Source: Streptomyces melanogenes
GTDB taxonomy: Bacteria > Actinomycetota > Actinomycetes > Streptomycetales > Streptomycetaceae
NCBI RefSeq assembly: GCF_014649795.1
Contig: NZ_BMTS01000018.1
Coordinates: 62,001 to 126,000 of the forward strand
DNA length: 64,000 nucleotides
Reading direction: 5' to 3'
This document shows positions 18,064 to 26,535 of this stretch, piece after piece. The translations under genes were made by a program, and so were the position numbers. The notes under the pieces were generated by a model, which was given only the letters and a program-made list of their open reading frames with translations, made no database searches and was not told the DNA's origin. Each line of letters opens with the position of its first letter. The stretch's first letter is position 1.

Positions 18064-19203
18064 TCAGCTCAACTGCCGTACGGACATGAGCAGATGCTGG
18101 TGCTCCTCGTGCGCGATGTCGTCCGATGCCGGTACGCCGCTGAGCAGTGCCCGCTGACCGGGGCCCAGCATTTCGAAACGCACCTGCGCGGCGCTGAAGG
18201 AGTTGAGGGCTTCCAAGAGATATGCCGGGTTGAAGGCGACTGCCATGTCCTCGACGGCCGTCAGGGTGGCGGGGAGTTGCTGCGCGGCGATGTCGTCTTC
18301 GTAGCCCGCCTGGAGGAGGACTGTTCCCTCGTTGGAGAAGTCGAGGCGGATCGGGCTGTTGGGCTCCGCGACGACCGCGACCCGGCGGACCGCGTCGGCG
18401 AGCGGCTCCCGCTCGACGACCGCGACGGCCGGGCTGTCCAGCGTGAACAGCTTGCCGTAACGCGGCAGTTGGCCTTCCAGCAGCCGCACCGTCGTGCGCA
18501 TCCCGGCTCCCTCGAAGGCGATCAGGCCGCTGCCCGGGCTGCCCGGGCCGCTGAGCCCGATACGGATCAGGCCGGACTTGGCCAGCGAGCGGGCGATCTC
18601 GGTCAGCCTGCGACCGGGAACCACCACGTCCACGACTTCGGAGTCGACCGCGTCGGGCTTCCACGTCACCGTACGTACGGCATAGCGGTAGCGGTCCGAC
18701 GCCGCCAGCGTCATCGACTCGCCGTCCAGCCGGAGCCCGATGCCCGTGAGTACCGGAAGGGCGTCGTCACGCCCCGCCGCGATCACGACCTGAGCCACCG
18801 CCGCAGCGAACTCCCCGGCATCCACCACACCGCGCAGCTCCGGAAGGCCGGGCAGCTGCGGATACTCCTCCCGGGGCAGTGTCGAGAGCCCGAACCGCGT
18901 ACCACCGCCTTCCACGGTGAAACGCGCGCCATCCAGCGCGCACTCCACCACGGCGTCGGGCAGCACCTTGCAGATGTCGAGCAGACGGCGCCCCAGGACG
19001 AGGACCTGACCGGGTTCCACCGTCTCGGCCGGCACCTCGATGTTCGCCGACACCTCGTAGTCGAAGCCGGAGATACGGAGCAGCCCCTCCTCGGCGGTCA
19101 GCAGGAGGCCTCCCAGCACAGGCACGGGCGACCGCGCGGGCAGCGACCGTGCGGCCCATGCCACGGCCTCGGCGAAACTGCTTCTCTCGATCCGGAATTC
19201 CAT
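18064..19203 (-). CDS. dnaN: DNA polymerase III beta subunit (sliding clamp) paralogue
   Basis: 379 aa from ATG 19203 (GGGGAG 7 nt upstream). Three-domain beta-clamp fold: MEFRIERSSFAEAVAWAARSL at the N terminus, GLSTLPREEYPQLP in domain 1, VLTGIGLRLDGESMTLAASDRYR in domain 2, and a C-terminal LLMSVRQLS ending in the position of the canonical LMPMR tail. No dnaA, recF or gyrB is next to it, so this is not the oriC-linked clamp but a second copy, diverged at the C-terminal tail. Could load on DNA under special conditions or act in repair; unknown. Divergent strand neighbours are unrelated. Confidence 0.88.
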   Translation of the reverse strand: MEFRIERSSFAEAVAWAARSLPARSPVPVLGGLLLTAEEGLLRISGFDYEVSANIEVPAETVEPGQVLVLGRRLLDICKVLPDAVVECALDGARFTVEGGGTRFGLSTLPREEYPQLPGLPELRGVVDAGEFAAAVAQVVIAAGRDDALPVLTGIGLRLDGESMTLAASDRYRYAVRTVTWKPDAVDSEVVDVVVPGRRLTEIARSLAKSGLIRIGLSGPGSPGSGLIAFEGAGMRTTVRLLEGQLPRYGKLFTLDSPAVAVVEREPLADAVRRVAVVAEPNSPIRLDFSNEGTVLLQAGYEDDIAAQQLPATLTAVEDMAVAFNPAYLLEALNSFSAAQVRFEMLGPGQRALLSGVPASDDIAHEEHQHLLMSVRQLS

Positions 19204-19375
19204 CCGTACTCTCCCCGGTGCAGGCGTGCCAGTTGATCCGCGCACGCTATACGCCGCCACTGACAACGGCGCCTGGAGGCGGAGGCGCGACCACTGGCGG
19301 GAGAGGCTGTCGCAACCGTGCGCGGTCGCTCCCGTCAGTAGTCCGCACACCTCACACCGAGGACTCAGCAGCTGG

Positions 19376-20872
19376 TCAGGAGACCGTCGCCGGGGTGTCC
19401 CGCAGAGTTACGTTGGCGTGGCTCTCCTGGAAGCTCTGGTCCGATACGAGGGTGAGGCGGGCCGTGGACTGGAACTCCGGCAGGGTGGTGGAGCCGCAGG
19501 AGACCATCGTGGTCTTGAGCTTGGCGACGGTCAGGGCGAGCCCTTCGTTGAGGTCACCGGCGTAGGGAACGTAACCGTCCACGCCTTCCTCGAAGACCAG
19601 CCCCTGGCCTCCCTGGCCGTAGCGCTGCCAGTTGCGGGCCCGGTTCGAGCCCTCGCCCCAGTACTCCTTCACGAAGCCGTCACGGGTGGGCAGCTTCGCG
19701 CCGGCCGCCTGGTCGAAGCGGGCGAAGTAACGCCCCATCATGACGAAGTCGGCGCCCATCGCCAGCGCAAGAGCCACGTGGTAGTCGTGCACCAACCCAC
19801 CGTCGGAGCAGATCGGCACGTACTCACCGGTGCGTTCGCGGAACGCGTCCCGGGCCGCCGCCACGTCCAGCACGGCGCTGGCCTGGCCGCGGCCGATGCC
19901 CTTCTGGTCCCGGGTGATGCAGATGGAACCGCCGCCCACCCCGACCTTGACGAAGTCCGCTCCCGCCTCGGCGAGGAAGGTGAACGCCTCCCCGTCGACC
20001 ACGTTGCCGCCGCCGACCGGGATCTCCGGATAGTGCTTCTTCACCCAGGACAGCGCCTGCGCCTGCCAGTCGCTGTAGCCGTCGGACGAGTCGAAGCACA
20101 GCGCGTCCGCGCCGGCCTCCAGCAGGGCCGGGACGCGCTCCTGGTAGTCGTGGGTGTTGATGCCCGCGCCCACCCGCAAACGTTTGGCGGCGTCCACGAC
20201 CTGGTTCGGGAAGCGCTTGTTGTCCGCGTAGTCGGAACGGAACACCAGGTGCTGCAGGTGGCCTTCGGTGTCGAGCACCGGGAGGCAGTCCAGGCGCTCG
20301 TCCCACAGCCGTGCGTTGGCTTCGGAGAGCGTGATGTCGGGCCCGGCATGGGCGAGGTCGGCGACGGCGGTCATGCGGCCGCTGACCGGTCCGTCCAGAT
20401 CGTGGCGCTGGGGGTGGAAGTCCCGGGAGGTCACCAGGCCGAGCAGACGGCCGGTGGCGGTCCCGTCGTGGGTGACCGCGGCGGTGCTGTGGCCGGTGCG
20501 GCGCATGACCTCGACCAGCAGGCTCAGGGTGTCGTCGGGGCGGACGTTGGCGTCGCTGGTGACGAACCCGGCCTTGAAGTTCTTCACCTGGCGGACCGCC
20601 GCGGCCTGGTCCTGGATCGGCTGGTTGTGGTGGACGAAGCTCAAACCACCGCTTCGGGCGAGCGCGATCGCGAGCTCGGGTGTGCTGACGGCCTGCATGA
20701 TCGCGGACGTGAACGGGGACTGCAGCTCGATCGCCGACGCCTCGCCCGCGATGTGCCGCACCAGCGGCGTACGCAGGTCGACCGTCGCAGCCGAACAGTC
20801 GGTCCGCGTCCGGTTCGGCAAGAGCAGAAACTCGTTGAAGGTCCGCGAGACCTCGGCGATGACCTGTGCCAC
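19376..20872 (-). CDS. guaB: IMP dehydrogenase, Tritrichomonas-like type
   Basis: 498 aa from GTG 20872 (GGAGG 5 nt upstream). Oxidises IMP to XMP with NAD+, the committed step to GMP. Core motifs: VGVGGGSICITRDQKGIGRG with catalytic Cys near residue 318, CSDGG, GRYFARF, and the flap ARNWQRYGQGG plus VFEEGVD. A tandem CBS pair occupies about residues 95-220. From memory the sequence follows the Tritrichomonas foetus enzyme segment by segment (TFNEFLLLP, VKNFKAGFVTSDANV, CFDSSDGYSDWQ) rather than the common Streptomyces GuaB. Probably an extra copy beside a housekeeping guaB, a pattern sometimes tied to self-resistance to IMPDH inhibitors. Confidence 0.88.
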   Translation of the reverse strand: MAQVIAEVSRTFNEFLLLPNRTRTDCSAATVDLRTPLVRHIAGEASAIELQSPFTSAIMQAVSTPELAIALARSGGLSFVHHNQPIQDQAAAVRQVKNFKAGFVTSDANVRPDDTLSLLVEVMRRTGHSTAAVTHDGTATGRLLGLVTSRDFHPQRHDLDGPVSGRMTAVADLAHAGPDITLSEANARLWDERLDCLPVLDTEGHLQHLVFRSDYADNKRFPNQVVDAAKRLRVGAGINTHDYQERVPALLEAGADALCFDSSDGYSDWQAQALSWVKKHYPEIPVGGGNVVDGEAFTFLAEAGADFVKVGVGGGSICITRDQKGIGRGQASAVLDVAAARDAFRERTGEYVPICSDGGLVHDYHVALALAMGADFVMMGRYFARFDQAAGAKLPTRDGFVKEYWGEGSNRARNWQRYGQGGQGLVFEEGVDGYVPYAGDLNEGLALTVAKLKTTMVSCGSTTLPEFQSTARLTLVSDQSFQESHANVTLRDTPATVS

Positions 20873-21240
20873 TCGTTCCTCCTGACCCGTCGGCCGGGGC
20901 CGGCTGCCCCGCCGTGAGGACCGCCCTGTCCCGTCCCGGGACCCGGGCGGCAGGCAGAGGTCGGCACAGCAGTCGTGGAGGTGCCACCAACTGCGGCAGA
21001 GCCCTGACCGGCCCGCGGATCGAACGGGGGTACGGTCGTGACCAGGCACCTTATCGATCAACTCGGCAATGCACGAATCGGGACCGCCGAGGCGAGAGTG
21101 ATGCTCTTGAAGCGAAGCAAGAAGGCCCCCTTCCGTACTACGGCGACGCGTAGTTGAGCCCCCCCCCGCGTGGGGAAATCCAGTCGTGGAGTCGGCCTGA
21201 TCCTGATAGACACGGCCGTGGGCGATCGGGAGGTTCTGAC
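20873..21240. other. Intergenic region upstream of guaB-like and VOC genes
   Basis: 368 nt between divergent genes. A run of nine C residues (21159-21167) is followed by GCGTGGGG. I see no convincing gene or riboswitch. Confidence 0.45.
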
Positions 21241-21630
21241 ATGACCAGTAAGTTCACCGAGTTGGCGATCGACTGCGCGGATCCCCACGGTCTCGCCCTG
21301 TTCTGGTGCGCCGTTCTTGACTACGAGGTGCAGGAGGAAGAGGACGGCTATGTTGCCATCGGCTCCCCTCTGGTGCCGGAAGGCAGAGACCGCCTCGGTC
21401 CGGTGCCACCGTCGTTGGCCTTCGCGCGCGTGCCCGAGGGCAAGACCGTCAAGAACAGGCTCCACATCGACGTCAACCCCACCGACAGGGAGCAGGACGA
21501 GGAGGTCCGTCGTCTGCTCGACCTGGGTGCCCGACATGCCGATGTCGGGCAGACCGGCGACGACAGCTGGGTCACCCTCGCCGACCCGGAGGGGAACGAG
21601 TTCTGCGTCCTCGCGAGCCGCCGCCCCTGA
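21241..21630 (+). CDS. VOC-fold (glyoxalase-like) protein
   Basis: 129 aa. Single vicinal-oxygen-chelate domain of the Glyoxalase_6 type: opens FTELAIDCADPHGLALFWCAVLDYEV, has NRLHIDVNPTDREQ in the middle and ends DPEGNEFCVLASR with the terminal Glu ligand. Such proteins are small metalloenzymes or drug-binding proteins; no substrate can be assigned. ATG 21241 is the only good start, although the ribosome site (GGGAGG about 12 nt upstream) is rather distant. Confidence 0.8.
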   Translation: MTSKFTELAIDCADPHGLALFWCAVLDYEVQEEEDGYVAIGSPLVPEGRDRLGPVPPSLAFARVPEGKTVKNRLHIDVNPTDREQDEEVRRLLDLGARHADVGQTGDDSWVTLADPEGNEFCVLASRRP

Positions 21631-21649
21631 CCCGGACGCTGCCCGCACG

Positions 21650-22127
21650 TCAGTTTTCGTTGGCGCGGGAAAGGGCGTCGGTAATCAGGCGCGTGGCGAA
21701 GTCGGTGTCGTTGGTGATGCGGTTGATGTGCTCCGCGAGCAGGAACGCGGTGACTTCCAGGGGAGTCATCTCCTCCTCGGTCCAGTCCCCGTACTGCTGC
21801 CGCCAAAGGCTCGGGCTCAGGCCGGTGCCCGCGGCGACGACCAAACCGGCCAGGGTGGGAATGGCCTCGGGGCCGACGCTCCTGGGCATCATCCGCATCG
21901 CGGCCACGGTTGGGCACCACGTGCTCGATGACGTCCTTCTCGTGCTCCTCGTGGGCCTGCCGCAGCCACGTCATGAACATATAGATCAGCGTGCAGGCGC
22001 CGTCGAGCAGGTCATGGGCTCCGTCCGGGCCCAGCGACGCGATGAACTGGTCGACCAGCGCCTCCTGTTCCGGGTTAGTCTCGGTCTTGCCGCTGTAGAC
22101 CTGCTTGAGCCGGGAGTCGACCACCAT
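21650..22127 (-). pseudogene. Conserved helical protein split by a one-base frameshift
   Basis: Two consecutive minus-strand frames read as one ~158-aa protein. Part 1 runs from ATG 22127 (MVVDSRLKQVYSGKTETNP) to HVVPN; part 2 continues VAAMRMMPRSVGPEAIPTL to the stop at 21650. The frames join around 21905-21915. Removing one base there (AAC to AC) would give HVVPTVAAMRMM and a single open frame. All-helical, no known motif, function unknown. Either a real disruption, a sequencing error, or two overlapping genes; no ribosome site precedes the second part, so the last is unlikely. Confidence 0.6.
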
Positions 22128-22305
22128 CAGAGCCGCGCTCACATCGCCGGCGGGAGCGTGCTGGGGACCGTAGCGCGATAACAACAGGTTCCTCCTCCGG
22201 TGGCCGCAATGGGCAGTACGCCGTGTCCGTACCCTAAAGGACCCGGAAGCCGGGGGTCCGTCAATCCCGTGAAGACGCCCGCCGCTCTTCTGCGGCGGGG
22301 GCCGG

Positions 22306-22869
22306 TCAGTCCTGGGCGGTGCCGGAGGCCGCGTCGACGGGTCTGTCGATGCGGTAGACGTAGTGGGCGCGGTCGTCGTCCGGGTTGTCCGGGGTGAGGT
22401 CGGCGGTGCCGATTCTGCGCAGCCCGGCCTTCTCCAGCGCGCGCCAGGAGGCGCGGTTGGCCGCATGGACCGGGACGATGACGGCGGGCGCGTCCGGGTG
22501 ATCGGTCCACGTGGCCGCGACGAACTCCCGGATGATGCGCGGCCCCAGACCCTGCCCCACCCGGGCGGGGTCTCCGATCAGGTAGTCGATCGTGACCGCC
22601 GCGTCCGGGAGCTCGATCTGGCGGCCCAGTTCCGCGAGATAGTCGGGGTAATCGTCGAACCGGCACCGCTGCACCAGGGCCACGGGCACGCCGTCCACCA
22701 GCACCAGGAAGTCCTCGGACGGCTCCTGCCCGCGCGCCGCCGGGCCGAAGTCCCGTGCAACCGCCTCCTCGGAGCTGTCGTGGTGCCACCACCGGGCCAC
22801 GTGCGGCTGCGCGAGCCATTGCCGCAGCAGTACGAAGTCGGCCTCGGCCACTCGCCGCCAGGTGATCAT
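22306..22869 (-). CDS. GNAT acetyltransferase resembling aminoglycoside 6'-N-acetyltransferases
   Basis: 187 aa with an excellent ribosome site (AAGGAGG, 4 nt before ATG 22869). Opens ITWRRVAEADFVLLRQWLAQPHVARWW, typical of the AAC(6')-like branch, with AcCoA loop GDPARVGQGLGPRIIREFV and VHAANRASWRALEKAGLRRIG. Members acetylate aminoglycosides, hydroxamate siderophores or small amines; the sequence alone does not decide. No resistance or siderophore gene is adjacent. Confidence 0.82.
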   Translation of the reverse strand: MITWRRVAEADFVLLRQWLAQPHVARWWHHDSSEEAVARDFGPAARGQEPSEDFLVLVDGVPVALVQRCRFDDYPDYLAELGRQIELPDAAVTIDYLIGDPARVGQGLGPRIIREFVAATWTDHPDAPAVIVPVHAANRASWRALEKAGLRRIGTADLTPDNPDDDRAHYVYRIDRPVDAASGTAQD

Positions 22870-23202
22870 CGTGCCTCCTTGAATGCCGCGCCACTGTCGC
22901 TGTTGGGAATGATCCCCCTACGAGAGTCACCGAGGGGCGTAGGGCGCATGCCCAAGTTCCGGAACACAGGCTCGAAACCACGGGCCACCCACTCCCCCGC
23001 AGGTCACGCACGTGTTCACCCGACTCAACGATGTTGTTCAGCACCACCGAACCGGGCTGCTGAACAACCCCCGGCCTGGTTGGCTTGCCTATCAGCGGAC
23101 ACCAACCGCCGCTTGGGGAGCCTCAGTCCGCCCGGCCCCCACACACTCCACGAGCCCCCGACAGGGGCCGTGACCGATCGCACGAACAACAAGGAGAAAT
23201 CC
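22870..23202. other. Intergenic region with inverted repeat, between divergent genes
   Basis: 333 nt. Contains the perfect inverted repeat described at 23033-23068 and an AAGGAG ribosome site at 23191-23196. No gene seen. Confidence 0.5.
23033..23068. promoter_or_regulatory. Perfect 11-bp inverted repeat upstream of small secreted protein gene
   Basis: GTTGTTCAGCA and TGCTGAACAAC separated by 14 nt, about 135 nt upstream of the ATG at 23203. Could be an operator for a dimeric regulator or a hairpin in the leader; the 14-nt loop makes either possible. Confidence 0.5.
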
Positions 23203-23622
23203 ATGCGCATAGGCAGGATCATCGCCTCCGCCGCCCTGGCCACGGCGGCCGTCGCCGCCACCGCACTACCGGCGACGGCCGGCGGAAAGGCGTTCCACGG
23301 GCCGGAGTTCATCACCGCGCAGAAGCTGACCGCTCCGACCACGGTGGAGTTCGCCTACCGCTGCAAGCCCGGAGCAGCGGACCGCAGCATCGAAGTCGCG
23401 CTGACGGCGCCGGAGACGTACCCGACCACGGACTTCAGTACGTGGCTGAAGGGAAAGCAGGTCGTGTGCAACAACAAGACGCAGCACGTCAAGGCGGTGC
23501 TGACCGAGTCCCGCGAGGGGAAGGACCGCTTGCTCAAGCCGGGCGAGACGGGGCGGGTTTGGCTGAGGATCTACGGTGGCGGCCGTGACGTCCTGCAGAC
23601 GCGTCTGATGACCGCACACTGA
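23203..23622 (+). CDS. Small secreted protein of unknown function
   Basis: 139 aa. AAGGAG 6 nt before ATG. Signal peptide MRIGRIIASAALATAAVAAT with cleavage near ATAGG (residue 27). The mature ~112 aa has two Cys (YRCKPG and VVCNNK), probably a disulfide, in a beta-rich chain (TTVEFAYRC; SIEVALTAPE; GRVWLRIYGGG). No family recognised. Followed by a terminator hairpin, so monocistronic. Confidence 0.75.
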   Translation: MRIGRIIASAALATAAVAATALPATAGGKAFHGPEFITAQKLTAPTTVEFAYRCKPGAADRSIEVALTAPETYPTTDFSTWLKGKQVVCNNKTQHVKAVLTESREGKDRLLKPGETGRVWLRIYGGGRDVLQTRLMTAH

Positions 23623-23632
23623 TCCGCGGATC

Positions 23633-23660
23633 GGACCCCGTCCATGCCAGGGCGGGGTCC
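23633..23660 (+). terminator. Hairpin terminator
   Basis: 8-bp perfect stem (23633-23640 with 23653-23660), 12-nt loop, 10 nt after the secreted-protein stop. Confidence 0.65.
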
Positions 23661-23718
23661 CTCGCTGCCCGCGCCCCCTCGGGTTGCCCGATAGCCACAC
23701 GGGGGGGGCGGGCGGCGT

Positions 23719-24243
23719 CTACGGGTGGTGGAGGGCGCGGGCGCGGGCCAGGTCGACGGGCTCGTCCTCGCCGAGGTGAAGGAAGTACTTCACCTGCCAT
23801 GCCTGAGTGCTGCCGGCCTGCCGGTTGGTCGTGGTGACCCAGGGCGGATAGACACGGAACCCCCGCTTCCCACCGGAGCCGTCACGGGAGACGATGCCCC
23901 GCTCGCTCAGCACCTCGCGCGGGAAGACGAACTGTCCGAAGCCGTCGTCGTCCCGGCTGCTGATGACGAAGAGGTCCACCCCATCCTCGGCGTCGAACGG
24001 TCGGATCGGCCCCTCTTCGGACCGCTGCCACACGGTGACGAACTGACCCACCTTCGTCGGGGTCGTCTTCCCCACGCGGAAGCGGACCGCGAGGCCGTCG
24101 AGCGTGAACGCGTGTGCCGCGTACTCGGCGCTCTCCGGTTCGGGCACCGGCAGTGAGCAGGCAAAACCGCCCGGGTCGTACACCAACGCCTTCGCCGCCA
24201 GCAGATCACCGTGAAACCCCGTCCACGGTTGATTCGTCACCAT
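23719..24243 (-). CDS. MepB-family protein
   Basis: 174 aa. MepB domain over nearly the whole length: VRFRVGKTTPTKVGQFVTVWQR, DLFVISSRDDDGFGQFVFPREVL and KRGFRVYPPW are diagnostic. MepB was named from the Staphylococcus mepRAB locus, where its function is unknown. Here it stands alone, without a mepR- or mepA-like gene. ATG 24243 gives the standard length. Confidence 0.83.
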   Translation of the reverse strand: MVTNQPWTGFHGDLLAAKALVYDPGGFACSLPVPEPESAEYAAHAFTLDGLAVRFRVGKTTPTKVGQFVTVWQRSEEGPIRPFDAEDGVDLFVISSRDDDGFGQFVFPREVLSERGIVSRDGSGGKRGFRVYPPWVTTTNRQAGSTQAWQVKYFLHLGEDEPVDLARARALHHP

Positions 24244-24319
24244 GTGGTCATCCTGCCAGGCCGACCGACGAGCTCGCACACGCGTTCCTCGTCGGTGGGG
24301 ATTCGGCCCACCCTGGCGG

Positions 24320-24664
24320 TCAGGCGGCGTAGCCGAGGATCAGGGTGGCCACGACCGGCGCGAGATACAGGACGGGGAAGGCGACGGTCTTGTAGGAGCG
24401 CGCCCGCAGTACGGCAACGACCGCGCCGAGGAAGTACAGCACCAGGCCGATCCCGGCCGCGATACCGATCCCGGGAACCGCCAGACCGACCAGCAGGCCA
24501 GCCGCGCCGGCCGCCTTGGCCAAGCCCAGCAGCGTCCACCAGGAGCGCGGGACGCCGTACTCGACGAGCGGCTGCGTCACGAAGTCGGCCCGGCGCAGCA
24601 GGGAGAACCCGGAGAAGCCGACCCAGGCGGCGGTGAGGACGGCGACGATGGCGTAGGTGGACAT
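24320..24664 (-). CDS. DoxX-like membrane protein
   Basis: 114 aa, four predicted transmembrane helices. Family signature: AAWVGFSGFSLLRRADFVTQPLVEYGVP followed by KAAGAAGLLVGLAVP and a final VLYLAPVVATLILGY. DoxX-like proteins are linked to redox or stress systems; no specific activity can be given. ATG 24664. Confidence 0.82.
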   Translation of the reverse strand: MSTYAIVAVLTAAWVGFSGFSLLRRADFVTQPLVEYGVPRSWWTLLGLAKAAGAAGLLVGLAVPGIGIAAGIGLVLYFLGAVVAVLRARSYKTVAFPVLYLAPVVATLILGYAA

Positions 24665-24876
24665 CGGAAACTCCCATGCGTGTGGATGCAGCGGACGATC
24701 TGGAGCAGAGGGCCCGGCATCGCTGCGCGACCCCCTGCACCTCGCTGAACCGCGAGAGCCCGGATGTGTGACACCGTCGGCGAGAAAATCTCAGAAACCC
24801 CGGTCGGCAGTCCCCGCTGGGCCGTTCCCACCCCGCCATCGAGAGCACTCGTGTCCCGGCCCCGACACCGAGGTGT

Positions 24877-25623
24877 TCAGCGTCCGCGCGGGATGCCCAG
24901 CATCTTGATGAGCTGGCCGAGTTCCTCCAGGAACAGCTTCTGGGGGCTGGTGGTCTGGGTGCGCAGGTGGCCGTAGACCTCCAGTGACACGAGGCCGTGC
25001 AGATGGCCCCACATGCGCAGGGCGAGGGCGACGGCCGCGGGCGGCAGGTCGGGGAATGCGGGGCGCACCTTGTCGAGGAGCCCGGGGTCGAAGTCGGACC
25101 AGTCGAAGGTGCTGCCCTCGTAAAGGTGCTGGGTGTGGGGCCATGCGGCCGCCGCGAGTGCGGTGAGTCCGGTGCAGACCCGGCGTGCGGCGTCGGGGGC
25201 GGGGCCTCCCTCGGGCGCCTGGTAGCCGGGTACGGGGTCGCCGTAGATGAGGCGGAAGCCCTGCGGGTTGACCAGGGCCCAGGTGCGGAAGGCGTTGGCC
25301 CACGCCTCGATCCGGGCGGCGGGATCGGTGACCGGGGCGGCTTCCCACGCGGCGTCCACGGCGTCGGCCAGCGCGGTGTAGACGTCGTTGATGAGCGTGG
25401 TCACCAGGTCGTCCCGGGCCGGGAAGTAACCGTAGATGGCGTTGGCGGTCATGCCCATCTCCCGGGCGATGGCTCGCAGCGTGATGGCGTCCGGCCCGCC
25501 CGAGGCCATCAGGGCCAGGGCCACCTTCTTGATTTCGGCTGTGGTCTCGGCACGCAGCCGCTCCCGCCGCCCCTTGCCGCCGCCCGCACTTCCCACACTT
25601 CCCGTCACTGTCACGACGGGCAC
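24877..25623 (-). CDS. TetR-family regulator (WHG-domain type)
   Basis: 248 aa. N-terminal TetR helix-turn-helix (DAITLRAIAREMGMTANAIYGYFPARDDLVTTLI, about residues 43-80) and a C-terminal TetR_C_33 domain with VNPQGFRLIYGDPVPGY, the signature after which the WHG class is defined. Divergent from an NAD-binding oxidoreductase gene 110 nt away with a 7-bp-arm palindrome between them, so it likely represses that gene and itself. Start GTG 25623 is tentative; a later GTG is possible. Confidence 0.86.
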   Translation of the reverse strand: MPVVTVTGSVGSAGGGKGRRERLRAETTAEIKKVALALMASGGPDAITLRAIAREMGMTANAIYGYFPARDDLVTTLINDVYTALADAVDAAWEAAPVTDPAARIEAWANAFRTWALVNPQGFRLIYGDPVPGYQAPEGGPAPDAARRVCTGLTALAAAAWPHTQHLYEGSTFDWSDFDPGLLDKVRPAFPDLPPAAVALALRMWGHLHGLVSLEVYGHLRTQTTSPQKLFLEELGQLIKMLGIPRGR

Positions 25624-25684
25624 TCTACAGCGTCCACATACCGAGTGCCGTGCAGTTACTTCACACCGTATAGTTTTCGCACGG

Positions 25685-25704
25685 CGTCACTTCATCGAGT
25701 GACG
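25685..25704. promoter_or_regulatory. Probable TetR operator
   Basis: CGTCACT-TCATCG-AGTGACG, perfect 7-bp arms with a 6-bp centre, 30 nt upstream of the oxidoreductase start and 62 nt from the TetR start. Confidence 0.6.
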
Positions 25705-25733
25705 TCCCACATCTGCATGCACAGGGGAGAACC

Positions 25734-26441
25734 ATGCACATCGGCGTCATCGGAGCCACCGGCACCATCGGCGGTCAGGTCGTCACCGAGGCCCTCGAAC
25801 GCGGCCACCACGTCAGGGCGTTCAGCCGTGACGCCACTCAGGCACAGCGTGCGGAGGGCCGGGACAACGTCACGTGGGCGAGCCTCGATGTCCTGGATCC
25901 GCAGGGCATAGCCGATGTCCTGCCCGGCCTCGACGTCCTGATCAGCGCCTTCCAGCCGGGCAATGCCGCCCGGGACTTCGAGGAGACCGTGCGGCGCTCG
26001 ATCGCCGACCCGACCGTCTACGCGACGGCGGCGCGGGCCCTGCTGAAGGGGTTGGAGAGCCACCGTCGGACCCGGCTCATCGTGATCGGCGGTGCCGGGA
26101 GCCTGGAGATCGCACCGGGTGTGGTCCGCGCCGACTCCGACGAGTTGCTGCACACCACCCTCGACCAGCTCGGCCTGCCCCGCGCCTACGCCGCAGCGGT
26201 ACGCGGGCACCGGGACGCCCTCGACGTCCTGCGGCTGTCGAACCGGCTGTGGACCTACTTCAGCCCGGCGGAGGAGATCGCCCCCGGCGAGCGCACCGGG
26301 CGTTTCAGGGTCGGCGGCGACCAGCCCGTTCTGGACGCCGAGGGACGCAGTCGCATCTCGGTGGAGGACGCGGCCGTGGCCCTGGTCGACGAGGCGGAGC
26401 TCCCGCGTTTCGTCCAGCGCCGCTTCACTGTCGGCTACTGA
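25734..26441 (+). CDS. NAD(P)-binding (NmrA/atypical SDR-like) oxidoreductase
   Basis: 235 aa. Rossmann start HIGVIGATGTIGGQVVTEALERGHHV with the GxxGxxG nucleotide loop, then DVLDPQGIADVLPGLDVLISAF, and LIVIGGAGSLEIAPG. No catalytic YxxxK, so it belongs to the atypical SDR/NmrA-like group (compare BVR-B and YwnB type NADH-flavin reductase-like proteins). GGGGAG lies 8 nt upstream of ATG. Probably induced on release of the divergent TetR repressor. Substrate unknown. Confidence 0.85.
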   Translation: MHIGVIGATGTIGGQVVTEALERGHHVRAFSRDATQAQRAEGRDNVTWASLDVLDPQGIADVLPGLDVLISAFQPGNAARDFEETVRRSIADPTVYATAARALLKGLESHRRTRLIVIGGAGSLEIAPGVVRADSDELLHTTLDQLGLPRAYAAAVRGHRDALDVLRLSNRLWTYFSPAEEIAPGERTGRFRVGGDQPVLDAEGRSRISVEDAAVALVDEAELPRFVQRRFTVGY

Positions 26442-26462
26442 TATCCCTCAGCCGGAATGACA

Positions 26463-26498
26463 GGGGTAGTACACCGCGCATCCGCGGCGTACTACCCC
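26463..26498. terminator. Bidirectional terminator
   Basis: GGGGTAGTAC pairs with GTACTACCCC, with a further inner CCGCG/CGCGG stem, between the convergent oxidoreductase and cold-shock genes. Confidence 0.85.
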
Positions 26499-26535
26499 CG
26501 CCCCCGCTGCCGCCGCCCCCGGCCGCGTCAGCCCT

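Noticed and set aside
21159..21167. C9 run as a phase-variable tract
   Set aside because: Not inside a gene or an evident promoter element.
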